The notes: a model not told the origin generated them from the sequence alone. A DNA stretch of 24,957 nt from Actinomycetota bacterium (GCA_009700155.1 WLMP01000003.1:1-24957); one strand, 5' to 3'; counted from the stretch's first letter, positions 1 to 9,532 are shown. Numbers and translations are program-made.

Positions 1-561
1 AGCATTAATAACAGCTTGAGCAATTGAAACAATATCTGTTACATCTGGGGAGAGTTTTGCAATTATTGGAAGCTCTCCACCAATATTTCGTCTTACAGCC
101 TCAATAACTGCTATTGAGGTATCTGGATGGCAGGCAAAAACCTGTCCCCGGTTCTCAACATTAGGACAAGAAATATTTACCTCAACAGCACTGATTCCAG
201 GAACAGCTCTTAACCTTCTCGACAAAACTCCATACTCATCTACTGTTTCACCAGCGATTGAGACAATGATTTTTGCTTTTTGTTCAACTAGCCAAGGAAT
301 ATCATTCTCCAAAAATGCGTCAATACCTGGACCTTGTAATCCAATTGAGTTAAGCATTCCACTTGGAGTTTCAGCCATTCGTGGGGTCATTCGACCAGTA
401 CGAGCTTTAGTCATTATGGATTTAGTAACAATTGCACCCAACTCCGTTAATGGAAAAAATTGAGAAAGTTCTTGGCCACTACTGGCGCAACCACTAGCGG
501 TAAAGATTGGATTTGAGAATCTTTTGCTACCTATCTTTGTCGAAAAATCTAGTGTGCTCAT
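1..561 (-). CDS. pyrD: Dihydroorotate dehydrogenase, class 1B catalytic subunit (partial)
   Basis: Oxidises dihydroorotate to orotate on FMN, the fourth step of UMP synthesis, passing electrons to the PyrK subunit encoded directly upstream. Only the first 187 codons are here; the C-terminus lies beyond the left edge. Reading the minus strand from ATG at 561 gives an open frame to base 1. Family marks include TASG (21-24), TKS (46-48), NSIGLQGPG (71-79), the catalytic-loop NISCPN (129-134, with Cys132 as the class 1 base) and KLSPDVTDI. A Cys base, no N-terminal membrane segment and an adjacent pyrK indicate class 1B (NAD-linked, cytosolic), not the quinone-linked class 2. The start ATG overlaps the pyrK stop as ATGA, with GGGG just upstream. 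pyrF would be expected next, outside the window. Confidence 0.95.
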   Translation of the reverse strand, partial: MSTLDFSTKIGSKRFSNPIFTASGCASSGQELSQFFPLTELGAIVTKSIMTKARTGRMTPRMAETPSGMLNSIGLQGPGIDAFLENDIPWLVEQKAKIIVSIAGETVDEYGVLSRRLRAVPGISAVEVNISCPNVENRGQVFACHPDTSIAVIEAVRRNIGGELPIIAKLSPDVTDIVSIAQAVINA

Positions 562-1409
562 AACCCCATCGCATCCGATATTTCTTTACGGTCCCAAATG
601 ATTTCGGATCCATCCATAACCGGGCCATCAATACATGTTCTAACCATTTTTATACTATCTTCGCTCTTAATTGGAACAACACAAGTCATACAGACGCCTA
701 TTCCACATGCCATCGATTCTTCAACCGAACATTGGTGTGCAATATCAAATTCCTTAGCAATTTTAGCTATCGCCGAAAGCATGCCCATAGGACCACATGA
801 ATAAATAACTTCAGTACCAAATTCTCTAATCAATCTAGGTATCGCCTCACTGATCCGGCCATGAATTCCAGCAGTACCATCATCGGTTGTTAGCGTTAAC
901 GATGATACGGTGCGTTTTCCCTCAAGCGGTGCAAAAATTTTATTAGCAGTACTAGCGCCTAAAACCATATCAACCCTACATCCCCTGTTTTTTAGTGACT
1001 CAGCTAGTGCAAACAAAGGTGCAGAGCCATAACCTCCACCAATTAGCATTGCATTTGCATTAGTTGTTGGGATACCAAAAGATGTACCAAGTGGTCCAAT
1101 TAAATCTACAAAATCACCCACAGATCTAGAGCAAAGCCAACTGCTACCTTGTCCGTGCGGAGCGACTACTAGCTCGATGCTGCCACCCATCGGACTCTTG
1201 TCAATTGCCCTATAGATTGCAAATGCGCGGCGCAAAACAAGTGATGACTGCTCACCACCGACCGAAATAGCAACAAAGTTTCCCGGTTTAACACTTGTAG
1301 CCATTTCACCTACTGCAAAAACCATATGATGATAAGGCCCAAATTTTTTGTTACTGATTACTTCAGCTGATATCTGAACTGAAGCCTTGTTAATCTTATG
1401 CGGAATCAC
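558..1409 (-). CDS. pyrK: Dihydroorotate dehydrogenase electron-transfer subunit
   Basis: The 283-residue iron-sulfur flavoprotein carries electrons from PyrD-bound FMN through a [2Fe-2S] cluster and FAD to NAD+. The N-terminal FAD-binding barrel has LRRAFAIY (59-66), where most PyrK proteins have RRPxS; the Pro and Ser are both replaced by Ala. The nucleotide-binding half has GGGYGSAP (124-131) and YSCGPMG (203-209). Cluster ligands are Cys235, Cys240, Cys243 and Cys259, spaced C-x4-C-x2-C-x15-C. The start is GTG, overlapping the carB stop as GTGA; there is no better in-frame start. The end overlaps the pyrD start. Identification is firm from the C-terminal cysteine motif and the operon context. 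Confidence 0.95.
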   Translation of the reverse strand: MIPHKINKASVQISAEVISNKKFGPYHHMVFAVGEMATSVKPGNFVAISVGGEQSSLVLRRAFAIYRAIDKSPMGGSIELVVAPHGQGSSWLCSRSVGDFVDLIGPLGTSFGIPTTNANAMLIGGGYGSAPLFALAESLKNRGCRVDMVLGASTANKIFAPLEGKRTVSSLTLTTDDGTAGIHGRISEAIPRLIREFGTEVIYSCGPMGMLSAIAKIAKEFDIAHQCSVEESMACGIGVCMTCVVPIKSEDSIKMVRTCIDGPVMDGSEIIWDRKEISDAMGL

Positions 1410-4400
1410 TTATTCATCCATTCTTGAAGTGACTTTATATCAAAACTATCTTTCTGTAACGCAGCAATTCCAGCAACAGCTGCTTTAAATCCAGGGATTG
1501 TTGTTATGCATGGCACTGATCTAGATATTGCTGCGGTTCTGATAAGAAAACCATCTTGCCTAGATCCGCGGCCAAGTGGCGTATTTATTACAAGCTGAAC
1601 AAGGCCCTTAGTAATCAGATCATTGGCAGAAAGCTGTGCAGATTCTGGATCAGAATTCTTTCTCACTAACTCAGATTGCACACCTTTTTCTGTTAAAAAC
1701 AAATTAGTTCCAGCGGTGCTATAAATCTTAAATCCAAGTTGGTTTAAATCCCTTGCAATACGCCACCCTGGTTCTTTATCCCGCTCCGATAGCGAGATAA
1801 ATACTGAACCTGTCTTTGGAAGTGGTCCAAAAGCAGCAGTCTGACTTTTTGCAAATGCTAATCCAAAGTTATTTGCAATTCCCATTACCTCACCAGTTGA
1901 CTTCATTTCTGGTCCCAATACAGTATCTACACCACTGCCATCAACTCTTCTAAAACGATTAAATGGCAAAACCGCCTCTTTAACAGAAACGCCATTTGGT
2001 TTTCCGTCACCAGAGTTTGGCAATATTTTCTCTTTACGCAAAACTTCAATTGAAACACCAGTAGAAATCAAGGCTGCAGCTTTTGCAAGCTGTATACCAG
2101 TTGCTTTAGCTACGAAAGGTACAGTTCTAGATGCTCGGGGATTTGCCTCTAATACATAAAGTTTCTTTGGACTTCCGCTTACTGCAAACTGAATATTAAT
2201 TAATCCTCGAACGCCTATATCTTTAGCAATCTTCTCAGTTGCACTTCTAATTTCGGCAATAGCATTCTTATCTAGAGATGTGCTTGGTAATACACATGCA
2301 GAATCGCCAGAATGCACGCCCGCTTCTTCAATGTGCTCCATTACGCCAGCTAAGTAAAGCTCGTTGCCATCAAATAATGCATCAACGTCAATTTCAGTTG
2401 CATCATCAAGGAATTTATCAATTAAGACTGGATGATTTGGTGTAATTGCAGTAGCTTTTTCAATAAATCCTTTTAATGACTCTTCGTCATAAACAATTTC
2501 CATTCCCCTGCCACCTAGAACATATGAAGGTCGCACTAGAACTGGATACCCAATTTTTGAGGCAATCTGTGACGCTTCGGCATAAGAGTTCGCCATACCA
2601 AAATCAGGAGCTAAAAGATCATTTGCCTTTAGAATCTCTCCGAATGCACCGCGCTCTTCTGCCAAATCGATTGCATCTGGTGAAGTTCCAAGAATCTTTA
2701 TTCCTGCTTCCATTAATCCCCGAGCTAACCCCAATGGAGTTTGGCCACCTAGTTGAGCAATTACACCCAAGATTGGACCTGCAGCACTCTCTGCAGCTAT
2801 CACTTCAATTACATCTTCCAAAGTTAGTGGCTCAAAGTAAAGACGATCTGAGGTGTCGTAATCAGTGGAAACAGTCTCTGGATTGCAATTAATCATTATT
2901 GTTTCGTATCCAGCTTTTTTCAGTGCAAATGAGGCATGAACGCAAGAGTAATCAAACTCTATTCCCTGACCAATTCTATTTGGTCCACTACCTAGGATTA
3001 CAACTGCAGATTTAGTTCTTGGTATTACTTCACTTTCTTCATCATATGCTGAGTAATAATAAGGAGTAAGTGCTTCAAATTCTCCAGCACAAGTATCGAC
3101 AGTTTTAAATACTGGATAAAGGCCAAATGAATTTCTCAATTGTTTAATTTCAGACTCTGGAACATTTCTAAGTTGTGAGATTTGAGCATCTGAAAAACCC
3201 ATCATTTTTGCTGACTTTAGTAAATCCTTGTTCAACTCTCCTGGCTGGGAAATCTCTACTGCCTTTTCATTAATAAGTTTTATTTGCTCCAAGAACCACG
3301 GATCAATTTTGGTTGCCGCAAACACTTCACTTAAAGTTGCTCCCAAGTGCATTGCTTGTTGAACTTGCTGCAATCTGAACTCCGTTGGTATTCCGATAGT
3401 TCTCATAAGTTCCTGCAGATTGCCCTCTTGCCAGGAAAAAGTAGCTCCCTTTTTCTCTAAGGATCTAAGCGCTTTTTGCAATGCCTCCGGAAAACTTCTT
3501 CCAATTGCCATAGCTTCGCCAACACTCTTCATAGTAGTAGTCAGCCTTGGATCAGCTTCGGGAAACTTCTCAAATGCAAAACGTGGAACTTTGACAACTA
3601 CATAATCTAAAGATGGTTCAAATGAGGCTGGCGTTGATTTTGTGATGTCATTAGTAATCTCATCTAAGGTATATCCAATTGCAAGCTTTGTTGCAATCTT
3701 TGCAATTGGAAACCCAGTTGCTTTAGATGCTAGTGCAGATGATCTTGATACCCGTGGATTCATCTCAATAACAATAATTCTTCCATCCGTTGGATTAACT
3801 GCAAATTGAATATTGCAGCCACCAGTAGCAACACCAACTTCGCGAATAATTGCAATCGATAGGTCCCTTAATCTTTGATACTCAACATCAGTCAAGGTCA
3901 TAGCTGGTGCCACAGTTATTGAGTCACCGGTGTGAACACCCATCGGATCAACGTTTTCAATACTGCAAACAATCACAACATTATCTTTATGATCTCGCAT
4001 AACTTCTAGCTCATATTCTTTCCAACCAATTATCGACTCTTCTAGAAGCACTTCCGTAGTTGGACTATGGCGCAACCCTGCGCCAGCAATCTGATTTAAC
4101 TCCTCTTCGTTATATGCAATTCCTGAGCCAAGACCGCCCATCGTAAAAGATGGCCTAACTACTACTGGATACTTCAATTCAACTACTGCTGCTAAACAAT
4201 CTTGCATTGAGTGGCAGATTCTAGATTTAGCAGATTCACCACCAATAGTTGCGACAATTTTTTTGAATACTTCTCGATCTTCTCCGCGCTTAATTGCATC
4301 AATATTGGCTCCGATTAATTTTGCTCCATATCTTTCAAACGAGCCTCGCTCATATAAGGCCATTGCAGCATTTAGTGCGGTTTGACCACCAAGTGTTGCC

Positions 4401-4660
4401 AAGACAGCATCAGGCCTTTCCTTCTCAAGGATTTTCTCAATTACTTCTGGAGTTATTGGTTCAATATAAGTTGCATCTGCAAATTCTGGATCCGTCATGA
4501 TTGTTGCTGGGTTAGAATTAATCAAAATAACTCTTATTCCTTCGCTTTGAAGCACTCGGCAAGCTTGAGTTCCTGAATAATCAAACTCACATGCCTGTCC
4601 AATTACAATTGGACCACTACCAATTACTAAAACGCTTTGGATCGATGTGTCTCTAGGCAT
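1406..4660 (-). CDS. carB: Carbamoyl-phosphate synthase large subunit
   Basis: Makes carbamoyl phosphate from bicarbonate, two ATP and ammonia channelled from CarA; the product feeds both PyrB and arginine synthesis. At 1084 residues it is close to the usual ~1070. The two homologous synthetase halves are visible: [15 protein letters not shown] (16-30) and its counterpart [14 protein letters not shown] (559-572), each followed by an ATP-grasp domain with NPR (301-303 in the first half). The oligomerisation region lies near 405-545. The C-terminal MGS-like allosteric domain (about 947-1084) keeps STAGT near 981, where IMP/UMP bind in the E. coli enzyme. The start ATG overlaps the end of carA by 8 bases (ATGCCTAG), with AAAGG five bases upstream. 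No frameshift or missing segment seen. Confidence 0.98.
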   Translation of the reverse strand: MPRDTSIQSVLVIGSGPIVIGQACEFDYSGTQACRVLQSEGIRVILINSNPATIMTDPEFADATYIEPITPEVIEKILEKERPDAVLATLGGQTALNAAMALYERGSFERYGAKLIGANIDAIKRGEDREVFKKIVATIGGESAKSRICHSMQDCLAAVVELKYPVVVRPSFTMGGLGSGIAYNEEELNQIAGAGLRHSPTTEVLLEESIIGWKEYELEVMRDHKDNVVIVCSIENVDPMGVHTGDSITVAPAMTLTDVEYQRLRDLSIAIIREVGVATGGCNIQFAVNPTDGRIIVIEMNPRVSRSSALASKATGFPIAKIATKLAIGYTLDEITNDITKSTPASFEPSLDYVVVKVPRFAFEKFPEADPRLTTTMKSVGEAMAIGRSFPEALQKALRSLEKKGATFSWQEGNLQELMRTIGIPTEFRLQQVQQAMHLGATLSEVFAATKIDPWFLEQIKLINEKAVEISQPGELNKDLLKSAKMMGFSDAQISQLRNVPESEIKQLRNSFGLYPVFKTVDTCAGEFEALTPYYYSAYDEESEVIPRTKSAVVILGSGPNRIGQGIEFDYSCVHASFALKKAGYETIMINCNPETVSTDYDTSDRLYFEPLTLEDVIEVIAAESAAGPILGVIAQLGGQTPLGLARGLMEAGIKILGTSPDAIDLAEERGAFGEILKANDLLAPDFGMANSYAEASQIASKIGYPVLVRPSYVLGGRGMEIVYDEESLKGFIEKATAITPNHPVLIDKFLDDATEIDVDALFDGNELYLAGVMEHIEEAGVHSGDSACVLPSTSLDKNAIAEIRSATEKIAKDIGVRGLINIQFAVSGSPKKLYVLEANPRASRTVPFVAKATGIQLAKAAALISTGVSIEVLRKEKILPNSGDGKPNGVSVKEAVLPFNRFRRVDGSGVDTVLGPEMKSTGEVMGIANNFGLAFAKSQTAAFGPLPKTGSVFISLSERDKEPGWRIARDLNQLGFKIYSTAGTNLFLTEKGVQSELVRKNSDPESAQLSANDLITKGLVQLVINTPLGRGSRQDGFLIRTAAISRSVPCITTIPGFKAAVAGIAALQKDSFDIKSLQEWMNK

Positions 4661-5801
4661 TGCTGCCTTTCAAGCCAACCTTTGGTGTAGCCATAAGCTG
4701 TACAAATCTTTCAAATAGATAGGCAGCATCATGTGGGCCAGCTGCAGACTCTGGATGATACTGAACTGAAAAAGCTGGAATTGAAATCATCTCTAATCCC
4801 TCTACTACTGAATCATTAAGTGAGAGGTGTGATACACGTCCTTGCCCGTAAACAGTTTTAAATTCTTCCTCTTTAGGTGCAGCAACAGCAAAGCCATGGT
4901 TGTGTGAAGTTATTTCAACCTTACCTGTAGTTAGATCAATTACAGGTTGATTTATCCCACGATGGCCAAACGGTAGCTTGTAAGTTTCAAACCCAAGCGC
5001 TCTTCCTAATATTTGATGCCCAAAACAAATTCCAAAAAATGGAATCTCTTCTAATAGTACATTTCTTACTAGTTCAACAATGTCAGTCATAGCAGCTGGA
5101 TCCCCAGGGCCGTTAGATAAGAACACTCCATCTGGATTCAATTTCTTAATCTGTTCAAAGGTTGTTTCAAGTGGCAATACATGAACTTCAATACCAAGAC
5201 TTGCCATAGCTTTTGGTGTTGCACCTTTTATACCAAGATCAATTGCAGCCACCTTGAATTTGGTGGGTACACCTGCAGGTGGTGATACGACATATGATTT
5301 TGCAGTTGTAACATCTTTAGCTAAATAAGCTCCACTCATCGGTGCAGTTTTTCTAACTTTAACTACCATCTCTTCTCTACTTAAACTGGTATCACTAAAA
5401 ATTCCAACTCGCATTGCGCCACGTTCGCGAAGATGCCGAGTTAATGCCCGAGTATCAATTCCTTGAATTCCAACAATCTCTGAATCAATTAACTCCTGCT
5501 CTAATGACTTGTTACTGCGCCAATTACTCGTTATTGGTGATGGATTTCTAACTACAAATCCTGCAACCCAAATTTTTCTTGACTCTTTATCGATGTCATT
5601 TACTCCAGTATTTCCTATATGCGGAGCTGTCATTACTACAATTTGTTTGTGATATGACGGATCGGTAAGAGTTTCTTGATACCCAGTCATTCCAGTTGAA
5701 AAAACTGCTTCACCAAAAGTTTCACCTGTTTTAGCCCATGACTTACCCTCAAATATTCGACCATCATCTAGCACCAAATATGCAGTAGTTTGTTTAGTCA
5801 T
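4653..5801 (-). CDS. carA: Carbamoyl-phosphate synthase small (glutaminase) subunit
   Basis: Hydrolyses glutamine and delivers ammonia to CarB. The protein is 382 residues, the normal length. The N-terminal CPSase-small domain has [14 protein letters not shown] (30-43) and DPSY (47-50). The C-terminal class I glutamine amidotransferase domain has the nucleophile Cys259 in FFGICFGHQ and the His349/Glu351 pair in YHPES, plus LSNGPGDP (228-235). The start ATG overlaps the pyrC stop by 8 bases (ATGACTAA), and the end overlaps carB by 8. The Shine-Dalgarno in front of it is weak, so translation probably depends on coupling to pyrC. Confidence 0.98.
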   Translation of the reverse strand: MTKQTTAYLVLDDGRIFEGKSWAKTGETFGEAVFSTGMTGYQETLTDPSYHKQIVVMTAPHIGNTGVNDIDKESRKIWVAGFVVRNPSPITSNWRSNKSLEQELIDSEIVGIQGIDTRALTRHLRERGAMRVGIFSDTSLSREEMVVKVRKTAPMSGAYLAKDVTTAKSYVVSPPAGVPTKFKVAAIDLGIKGATPKAMASLGIEVHVLPLETTFEQIKKLNPDGVFLSNGPGDPAAMTDIVELVRNVLLEEIPFFGICFGHQILGRALGFETYKLPFGHRGINQPVIDLTTGKVEITSHNHGFAVAAPKEEEFKTVYGQGRVSHLSLNDSVVEGLEMISIPAFSVQYHPESAAGPHDAAYLFERFVQLMATPKVGLKGSNA

Positions 5802-7098
5802 TATGGCCCAAGCCTAAACTAGTTTGCTTTCCATTTTGAACTACTAAATTTCCATTATAGATAATCTCGCTAATTACACCTGGAAGCTCCATTTTATCGA
5901 ATGGGGTGTTCTTGCTTTTCGATTTTAGATTATGGCGATCAACCGTCCAATGTGAATTGGGATCAACAAGTACTAAGTTGGCTGCCGATCCTTCAACTAT
6001 TTTCTGACCCTGATTTTTATATCCTGCAATTTGCGCTGGTCTAATTGACATACGATCGGATAACTCTGCCCATGTCATTAACTTTGTTTCGATCATAGTT
6101 TTTATCACAACTGATAATGCTGTCTCAAGTCCTACCATTCCAAAGGCAGCAGACTGCCACTCGCAATCTTTATGTTCAGCTGAGTGAGGAGCATGGTCTG
6201 TGGCAACAATATCAATAACTCCCTCGGCTAAGCCCTGCCTTAATGCCATTACATCCTTCTCGGTTCGAAGTGGTGGATTAACCTTATAAATAGGGTCGTA
6301 GTTTTCTACTAAATCATCGGTAAGTAGTAAATGATGAGGAGTTACTTCCGCAGTAACTTGTATTCCACGCTGCTTTGCCCAACGAACTAACTCAACCCCA
6401 CCAGCTGTTGTTACATGGCAAATATGTAGACGAGACTGGACATGATCGGTAAGTAAGATGTCGCGAGCAATTATTGCCTCTTCTGCAACTGCAGGCCAAC
6501 CGGCTAGTCCAATTTTCGCAGAGATAACTCCTTCATTCATTTGTGCATTCACAGTTAATCTTGGTTCCTGTGCGTGCTGAGCAATAATTCCATTGTAAGT
6601 TTTTACATACTCAAGAGCTCTACGCATAATCAATGGATCTGCAACACAATTACCGTCATCGCTAAAAATTCGAACATTTGCAATCGATTCAGCCATAGCG
6701 CCGATTTCAGATAATTGTTCACCTTTTAAGCCTTTGGTAACAGCACCGATTGGATTCACATCACATATACCTGCATTCTTACCTAACCGATAAATTTGCT
6801 CTACTACACCAGCAGTATCTGCAACAGGATTTGTATTTGCCATTGCAGAGATTGCGGTAAAACCACCAGCAACGGCAGATTCAGACCCAGTCAGTACTGT
6901 CTCTGAATCTTCGCGGCCTGGTTCACGAAGATGTGTATGTAGATCTACCAAACCTGGCATAAGTATTTTTCCAGCGCCATCGATTCCATCTAAATTATCT
7001 TTACCAGTTGATTTTGAAATTGCTTTAACTAAGCCTTGATCGATCTCTACATTAACTATGCTTCCATCAACTAAATTTACATTTCTGATCTTAATCAT
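5794..7098 (-). CDS. pyrC: Dihydroorotase, class I
   Basis: Cyclises carbamoyl aspartate to dihydroorotate on a zinc centre. The 434-residue protein belongs to the amidohydrolase superfamily, class I (Bacillus-like). The first metal motif is [11 protein letters not shown] (His54 and His56). FSDDG (145-149) supplies the conserved Asp. His175 and His228 follow, and TDHAPH (300-305) carries the catalytic Asp301. I chose the ATG at 7098 over a codon eight triplets earlier. It gives the family N-terminus [12 protein letters not shown], lies six bases after GGAG, and makes an 8-base overlap with the pyrB end (ATGATTAA), like the next two junctions. The small gene I recall between pyrC and carA in Streptomyces and Mycobacterium is absent here. 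Confidence 0.97.
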   Translation of the reverse strand: MIKIRNVNLVDGSIVNVEIDQGLVKAISKSTGKDNLDGIDGAGKILMPGLVDLHTHLREPGREDSETVLTGSESAVAGGFTAISAMANTNPVADTAGVVEQIYRLGKNAGICDVNPIGAVTKGLKGEQLSEIGAMAESIANVRIFSDDGNCVADPLIMRRALEYVKTYNGIIAQHAQEPRLTVNAQMNEGVISAKIGLAGWPAVAEEAIIARDILLTDHVQSRLHICHVTTAGGVELVRWAKQRGIQVTAEVTPHHLLLTDDLVENYDPIYKVNPPLRTEKDVMALRQGLAEGVIDIVATDHAPHSAEHKDCEWQSAAFGMVGLETALSVVIKTMIETKLMTWAELSDRMSIRPAQIAGYKNQGQKIVEGSAANLVLVDPNSHWTVDRHNLKSKSKNTPFDKMELPGVISEIIYNGNLVVQNGKQTSLGLGHND

Positions 7099-8044
7099 TC
7101 GCAGCTCCAATTGGTGCACCACCTAATAGTTGATACAAGACAGCCATTCGAACTGCTACACCGTTTCTTACCTGATCGATAATTACCGATTTAATATCAT
7201 CTGCGCTATCTGCTGAAATCTCAAGACCACGGTTCATGGGACCAGGGTGCATAACTATTGACGACTTAGATAGTTTAGACAAACGATATGAATTTAATCC
7301 ATATCTCCTTGAATACTCTCGCTCAGTAGGAAAGAAAGAGTTAGCCATTCTTTCTTGTTGAATCCTTAACATCATCACCACATCGCACTTTGGTATTTCC
7401 TTATCTAAATCATATGAAATATCAACTGGCCAATTTTCTACGCCAACAGGCAAAAGTGTAGGTGGAGCTACTAAGACAACTTTCGCACCAAGTTTTGTTA
7501 ATAGAATTACATTACTTCGCGCCACCCGTGAGTGCAGAATATCTCCAACTATTAAAACCTTAACTCCACTTAAATCAGAATCTTTTGACCGAAGATGCTG
7601 TTTTATTGTAAATGCATCTAATAGTGCTTGAGTTGGATGCTCATGAGTTCCATCCCCTGCATTAATAACTGTAGCTTGTATCCATTTTGAGTCAGCAAGA
7701 CGCTTAGCGGCACCGCTGCTTCCATGGCGAATAACAACTGCATCAGCTCCCATAGCTTGCAAGGTTTGAGCTGTATCTTTAAGGCTCTCTCCTTTACTTA
7801 CCGAAGATCCCTTTGCTGAAAAATTAATTACATCGGCAGACAATCTCTTTGCTGCGGTTTCGAAACTAATTCTTGTTCTTGTCGAATCTTCAAAAAAGAG
7901 GTTGACTACGGTCTTACCGCGCAGAGTTGGTAGTTTTTTGTTGGGCCCATCAGTAATTGCTGCTAATTCCTTTGCTGTAGCTAATAATTCCAACGCATCC
8001 TGCTTGCTTAAGTCATCTGCTGATAGAAGATGTGCATTTTTCAT
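7091..8044 (-). CDS. pyrB: Aspartate carbamoyltransferase catalytic subunit
   Basis: Condenses carbamoyl phosphate with aspartate, the committed step of pyrimidine synthesis. It has 317 residues, normal for a catalytic chain. The carbamoyl-phosphate site STRTR is at 54-58, the mobile lysine loop at SVSKGES (81-87), and HPTQ at 136-139. The aspartate domain has LRIQQERM and MHPGPMNRG. No PyrI regulatory subunit is nearby, consistent with control through PyrR. The ATG overlaps the pyrR stop as ATGA, with GGAG eight bases upstream. Confidence 0.98.
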   Translation of the reverse strand: MKNAHLLSADDLSKQDALELLATAKELAAITDGPNKKLPTLRGKTVVNLFFEDSTRTRISFETAAKRLSADVINFSAKGSSVSKGESLKDTAQTLQAMGADAVVIRHGSSGAAKRLADSKWIQATVINAGDGTHEHPTQALLDAFTIKQHLRSKDSDLSGVKVLIVGDILHSRVARSNVILLTKLGAKVVLVAPPTLLPVGVENWPVDISYDLDKEIPKCDVVMMLRIQQERMANSFFPTEREYSRRYGLNSYRLSKLSKSSIVMHPGPMNRGLEISADSADDIKSVIIDQVRNGVAVRMAVLYQLLGGAPIGAAND

Positions 8045-8562
8045 TTAATCAACTCCACTAAATCCTCATCATCTAGCTCACTTAAATGCACCTTCACACT
8101 CTCACTCTTTGAAGTAGGAATATTTTTACCTACGTAATCAGCACGGATCGGTAGTTCGCGATGTCCTCGATCAACAAGCACTGCTAGCTGCACACTCCTT
8201 GGTCTACCTAGCTCACCAATTGCATCTAGTGCGGCCCTAATTGTTCTGCCCGAAAAAAGAACATCATCTACTAAAACCAGATCCTTGCCTTCAATTCCGC
8301 CGGTAGGTAATTTTGTCGGTAAAAGTGGCTTAGGCGGGCGCATCCTTAAATCATCTCGGTGCAAAGTAATATCAAGTACGCCGATAGCAACGGGAGCTTC
8401 GATCTCCGATATAAATTTGCCTATACGGTCAGCAAGATATGCCCCGCGGGTTGGAATACCCATCAAAACTAAATTGGTTGTGCCTTGATTATGTTCGATT
8501 ATTTCATGTGAAATACGTTTAATAGCACGCTCTATGTCGCTGCTAGATAGCAAAATACCCAT
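8041..8562 (-). CDS. pyrR: Pyr operon RNA-binding regulator / uracil phosphoribosyltransferase
   Basis: PyrR senses UMP/UTP against PRPP, binds a specific hairpin in pyr mRNA, and in many bacteria also has weak uracil phosphoribosyltransferase activity. The 173-residue chain has a type I phosphoribosyltransferase fold. [12 protein letters not shown] (35-46) and the PRPP loop [13 protein letters not shown] (95-107) are both intact. It is the first gene of the operon. A PyrR-binding loop (8569-8605) covers its own Shine-Dalgarno, so autogenous translational repression is expected, as reported for Mycobacterium smegmatis. The start ATG is fixed by AAGGAG six bases upstream. Confidence 0.97.
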   Translation of the reverse strand: MGILLSSSDIERAIKRISHEIIEHNQGTTNLVLMGIPTRGAYLADRIGKFISEIEAPVAIGVLDITLHRDDLRMRPPKPLLPTKLPTGGIEGKDLVLVDDVLFSGRTIRAALDAIGELGRPRSVQLAVLVDRGHRELPIRADYVGKNIPTSKSESVKVHLSELDDEDLVELIK

Positions 8563-8568
8563 TTACTT

Positions 8569-8605
8569 CTCCTTCGCCGCCTCTCTGGACGGATCGTTAA
8601 AGGAA
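8569..8605 (-). promoter_or_regulatory. PyrR-binding RNA loop overlapping the pyrR ribosome binding site
   Basis: On the minus-strand transcript a two-stem hairpin forms. The lower stem UUCCUUU (8605-8599) pairs with GAAGGAG (8575-8569). There is an asymmetric internal loop, AACGAU (8598-8593) against C8576. The upper stem CCGUC (8592-8588) pairs with GGCGG (8581-8577), closing the hexaloop CAGAGA (8587-8582). The stretch UCCAGAGAGGC is the conserved PyrR recognition element of Bacillus pyr leaders. The lower stem contains AAGGAG, the pyrR Shine-Dalgarno, six bases before ATG, so a bound loop would block initiation. No terminator or antiterminator follows, which argues for translational rather than attenuation control. 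Confidence 0.88.
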
Positions 8606-8612
8606 CGTCCGA

Positions 8613-8621
8613 ATGTTAGCA
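8613..8621 (-). promoter_or_regulatory. Candidate pyr operon promoter (extended -10)
   Basis: The minus strand reads TGCTAACAT: a TGn extension plus TAACAT, which fits the actinobacterial TAnnnT -10. Transcription starting about seven bases downstream (near 8606) would place the first nucleotide at the foot of the PyrR loop, giving a leader of about 44 bases. No convincing -35 is visible. Confidence 0.45.
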
Positions 8622-8664
8622 GAAGAGTTGTGGATATCTAAAATCACCAAAATCCGGGTGTGGC

Positions 8665-8670
8665 TAGCCT
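8665..8670 (+). promoter_or_regulatory. Candidate leaderless promoter -10 of the bldD-like gene
   Basis: TAGCCT (TAnnnT) lies six bases before the ATG at 8677. There is no Shine-Dalgarno between them. This spacing places the transcript start at the A of the ATG, the usual arrangement for leaderless actinobacterial genes. The -35 is not recognisable. Confidence 0.45.
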
Positions 8671-8676
8671 GCGGTT

Positions 8677-9126
8677 ATGAACATAAATAATCCAGCACAA
8701 CGACTCAGGGAAATAAGAAAATCAAAAGGGTGGAGCCTACAAGATGTCGAGCACCACTCAAATGGAAAGTGGAAAGCGGTTGTAATCGGTTCATATGAGC
8801 GAGCTGATCGTGCGATCTCTCTTAAAAAAGCGATCTCTTTGATGCAGTTCTACCAAGTACCAATTACTGAGCTTTTTCCAGAAATCACAACACAGGTAAC
8901 TGCTCGAAGCGTAAGTGTGAATCTCAATAAACTAGCGGAAAGTAGTGAAACAAAATCACAAATTCTTCAAAGATTTACCAAAAGTATAAGTAATAGAAGA
9001 AAAGATTGGAACGGCCAAATTCTAACTATTAGAGCAAATGATCTTCAATTCTTAGCACTCCAAATTGAAAAAAATGAGGCTGATACTTTGGATTGGCTAA
9101 TAGAATCTGAGCTAATCCACGTTTAA
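8677..9126 (+). CDS. bldD: BldD-like transcriptional regulator with c-di-GMP motif
   Basis: BldD is an XRE-type DNA-binding protein that, in Streptomyces, dimerises through tetrameric cyclic-di-GMP to repress developmental genes. This 149-residue protein has the N-terminal helix-turn-helix (about 5-70) with the family signature KWKAVVIGSYERADRA (31-46) and YQVPITELFP (59-68). Its C-terminal domain holds R108-K-D110, eight residues, then R119-A-N-D122, exactly the RXD-X8-RXXD c-di-GMP signature of Streptomyces BldD. It lies between pyrR and nusB, as in Streptomyces coelicolor. It has no Shine-Dalgarno and is probably leaderless. Its TAA overlaps the nusB TAA on the other strand. What it controls in a non-sporulating organism is unknown. 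Confidence 0.88.
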   Translation: MNINNPAQRLREIRKSKGWSLQDVEHHSNGKWKAVVIGSYERADRAISLKKAISLMQFYQVPITELFPEITTQVTARSVSVNLNKLAESSETKSQILQRFTKSISNRRKDWNGQILTIRANDLQFLALQIEKNEADTLDWLIESELIHV

Positions 9127-9530
9127 ATTGCGATTGAATCCTTTAATTTAACTATTCGGCCCAAAACGCCATTTATATAATTAGAGGATTCATCGGTAGA
9201 TAAACTCTTTGCAAGTTCTACGGCTTCATCACAGGCAATTTTTAAGTCTACCTCTGCTACCCAAAGAATTTCAAAGATTGCAATTCTCAATATATTTCTA
9301 TCTACAGCTGGCATTCTATCCATGTCCCAGTCCTGGGCATATGTAGTGATTAATTCATCTATTTTTACTAAGTGCTCATCTATGCCAGAGAGTAAAACCT
9401 GCACATATGGTTCCTGGGAAAGTTCACTAGCTCCACGAGATAAAAACAAATCGACTGCTTTAGCTTTTTTTATCTCTGCTTCATAGAGAAAATCTAATGC
9501 TCGCTTACGAGCTTTACTGCGAGCAGACAC
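9123..9530 (-). CDS. nusB: Transcription antitermination factor NusB
   Basis: NusB pairs with NusE (ribosomal protein S10) on boxA RNA for rRNA antitermination. The 135-residue, all-helical protein shows the family pattern: SKARKRALDFLYEAE near the N-terminus, DRNILRIAIFEIL (77-89) in the centre, and DEAVELAKSLSTDESSNYINGVLG near the end. The start is GTG, two bases after the efp stop, with no evident Shine-Dalgarno, suggesting coupling to efp. The TAA shares TTAA with the convergent bldD-like gene, so no terminator fits between them. Confidence 0.95.
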   Translation of the reverse strand: MSARSKARKRALDFLYEAEIKKAKAVDLFLSRGASELSQEPYVQVLLSGIDEHLVKIDELITTYAQDWDMDRMPAVDRNILRIAIFEILWVAEVDLKIACDEAVELAKSLSTDESSNYINGVLGRIVKLKDSIAI

Positions 9531-9532
9531 TA

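Noticed and set aside
2476..2892. 138-codon open frame on the plus strand inside carB
   Set aside because: It is antisense to the intact carB coding sequence, with no start signal and a composition typical of a shadow frame. Other such frames (for example 11189-11578, 16109-16582, 22151-22594) were left out for the same reason.
7096..7122. Earlier start for pyrC at 7122
   Set aside because: The extra eight residues are not family-like, lie inside pyrB, and lack a ribosome binding site. The ATG at 7098 has GGAG at good spacing.
8629..8637. DnaA-box-like TGTGGATAT, with similar 8/9 matches at 13748-13756 and 13797-13805
   Set aside because: Several single-mismatch boxes are expected by chance in 25 kb counting both strands. 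They are not clustered with dnaA or dnaN, so this is not an origin.
8645..8660. CACC...GGTG inverted repeat upstream of the bldD-like gene as a BldD autoregulatory box
   Set aside because: The arms are only four bases, and the spacing does not fit the published BldD operator consensus.
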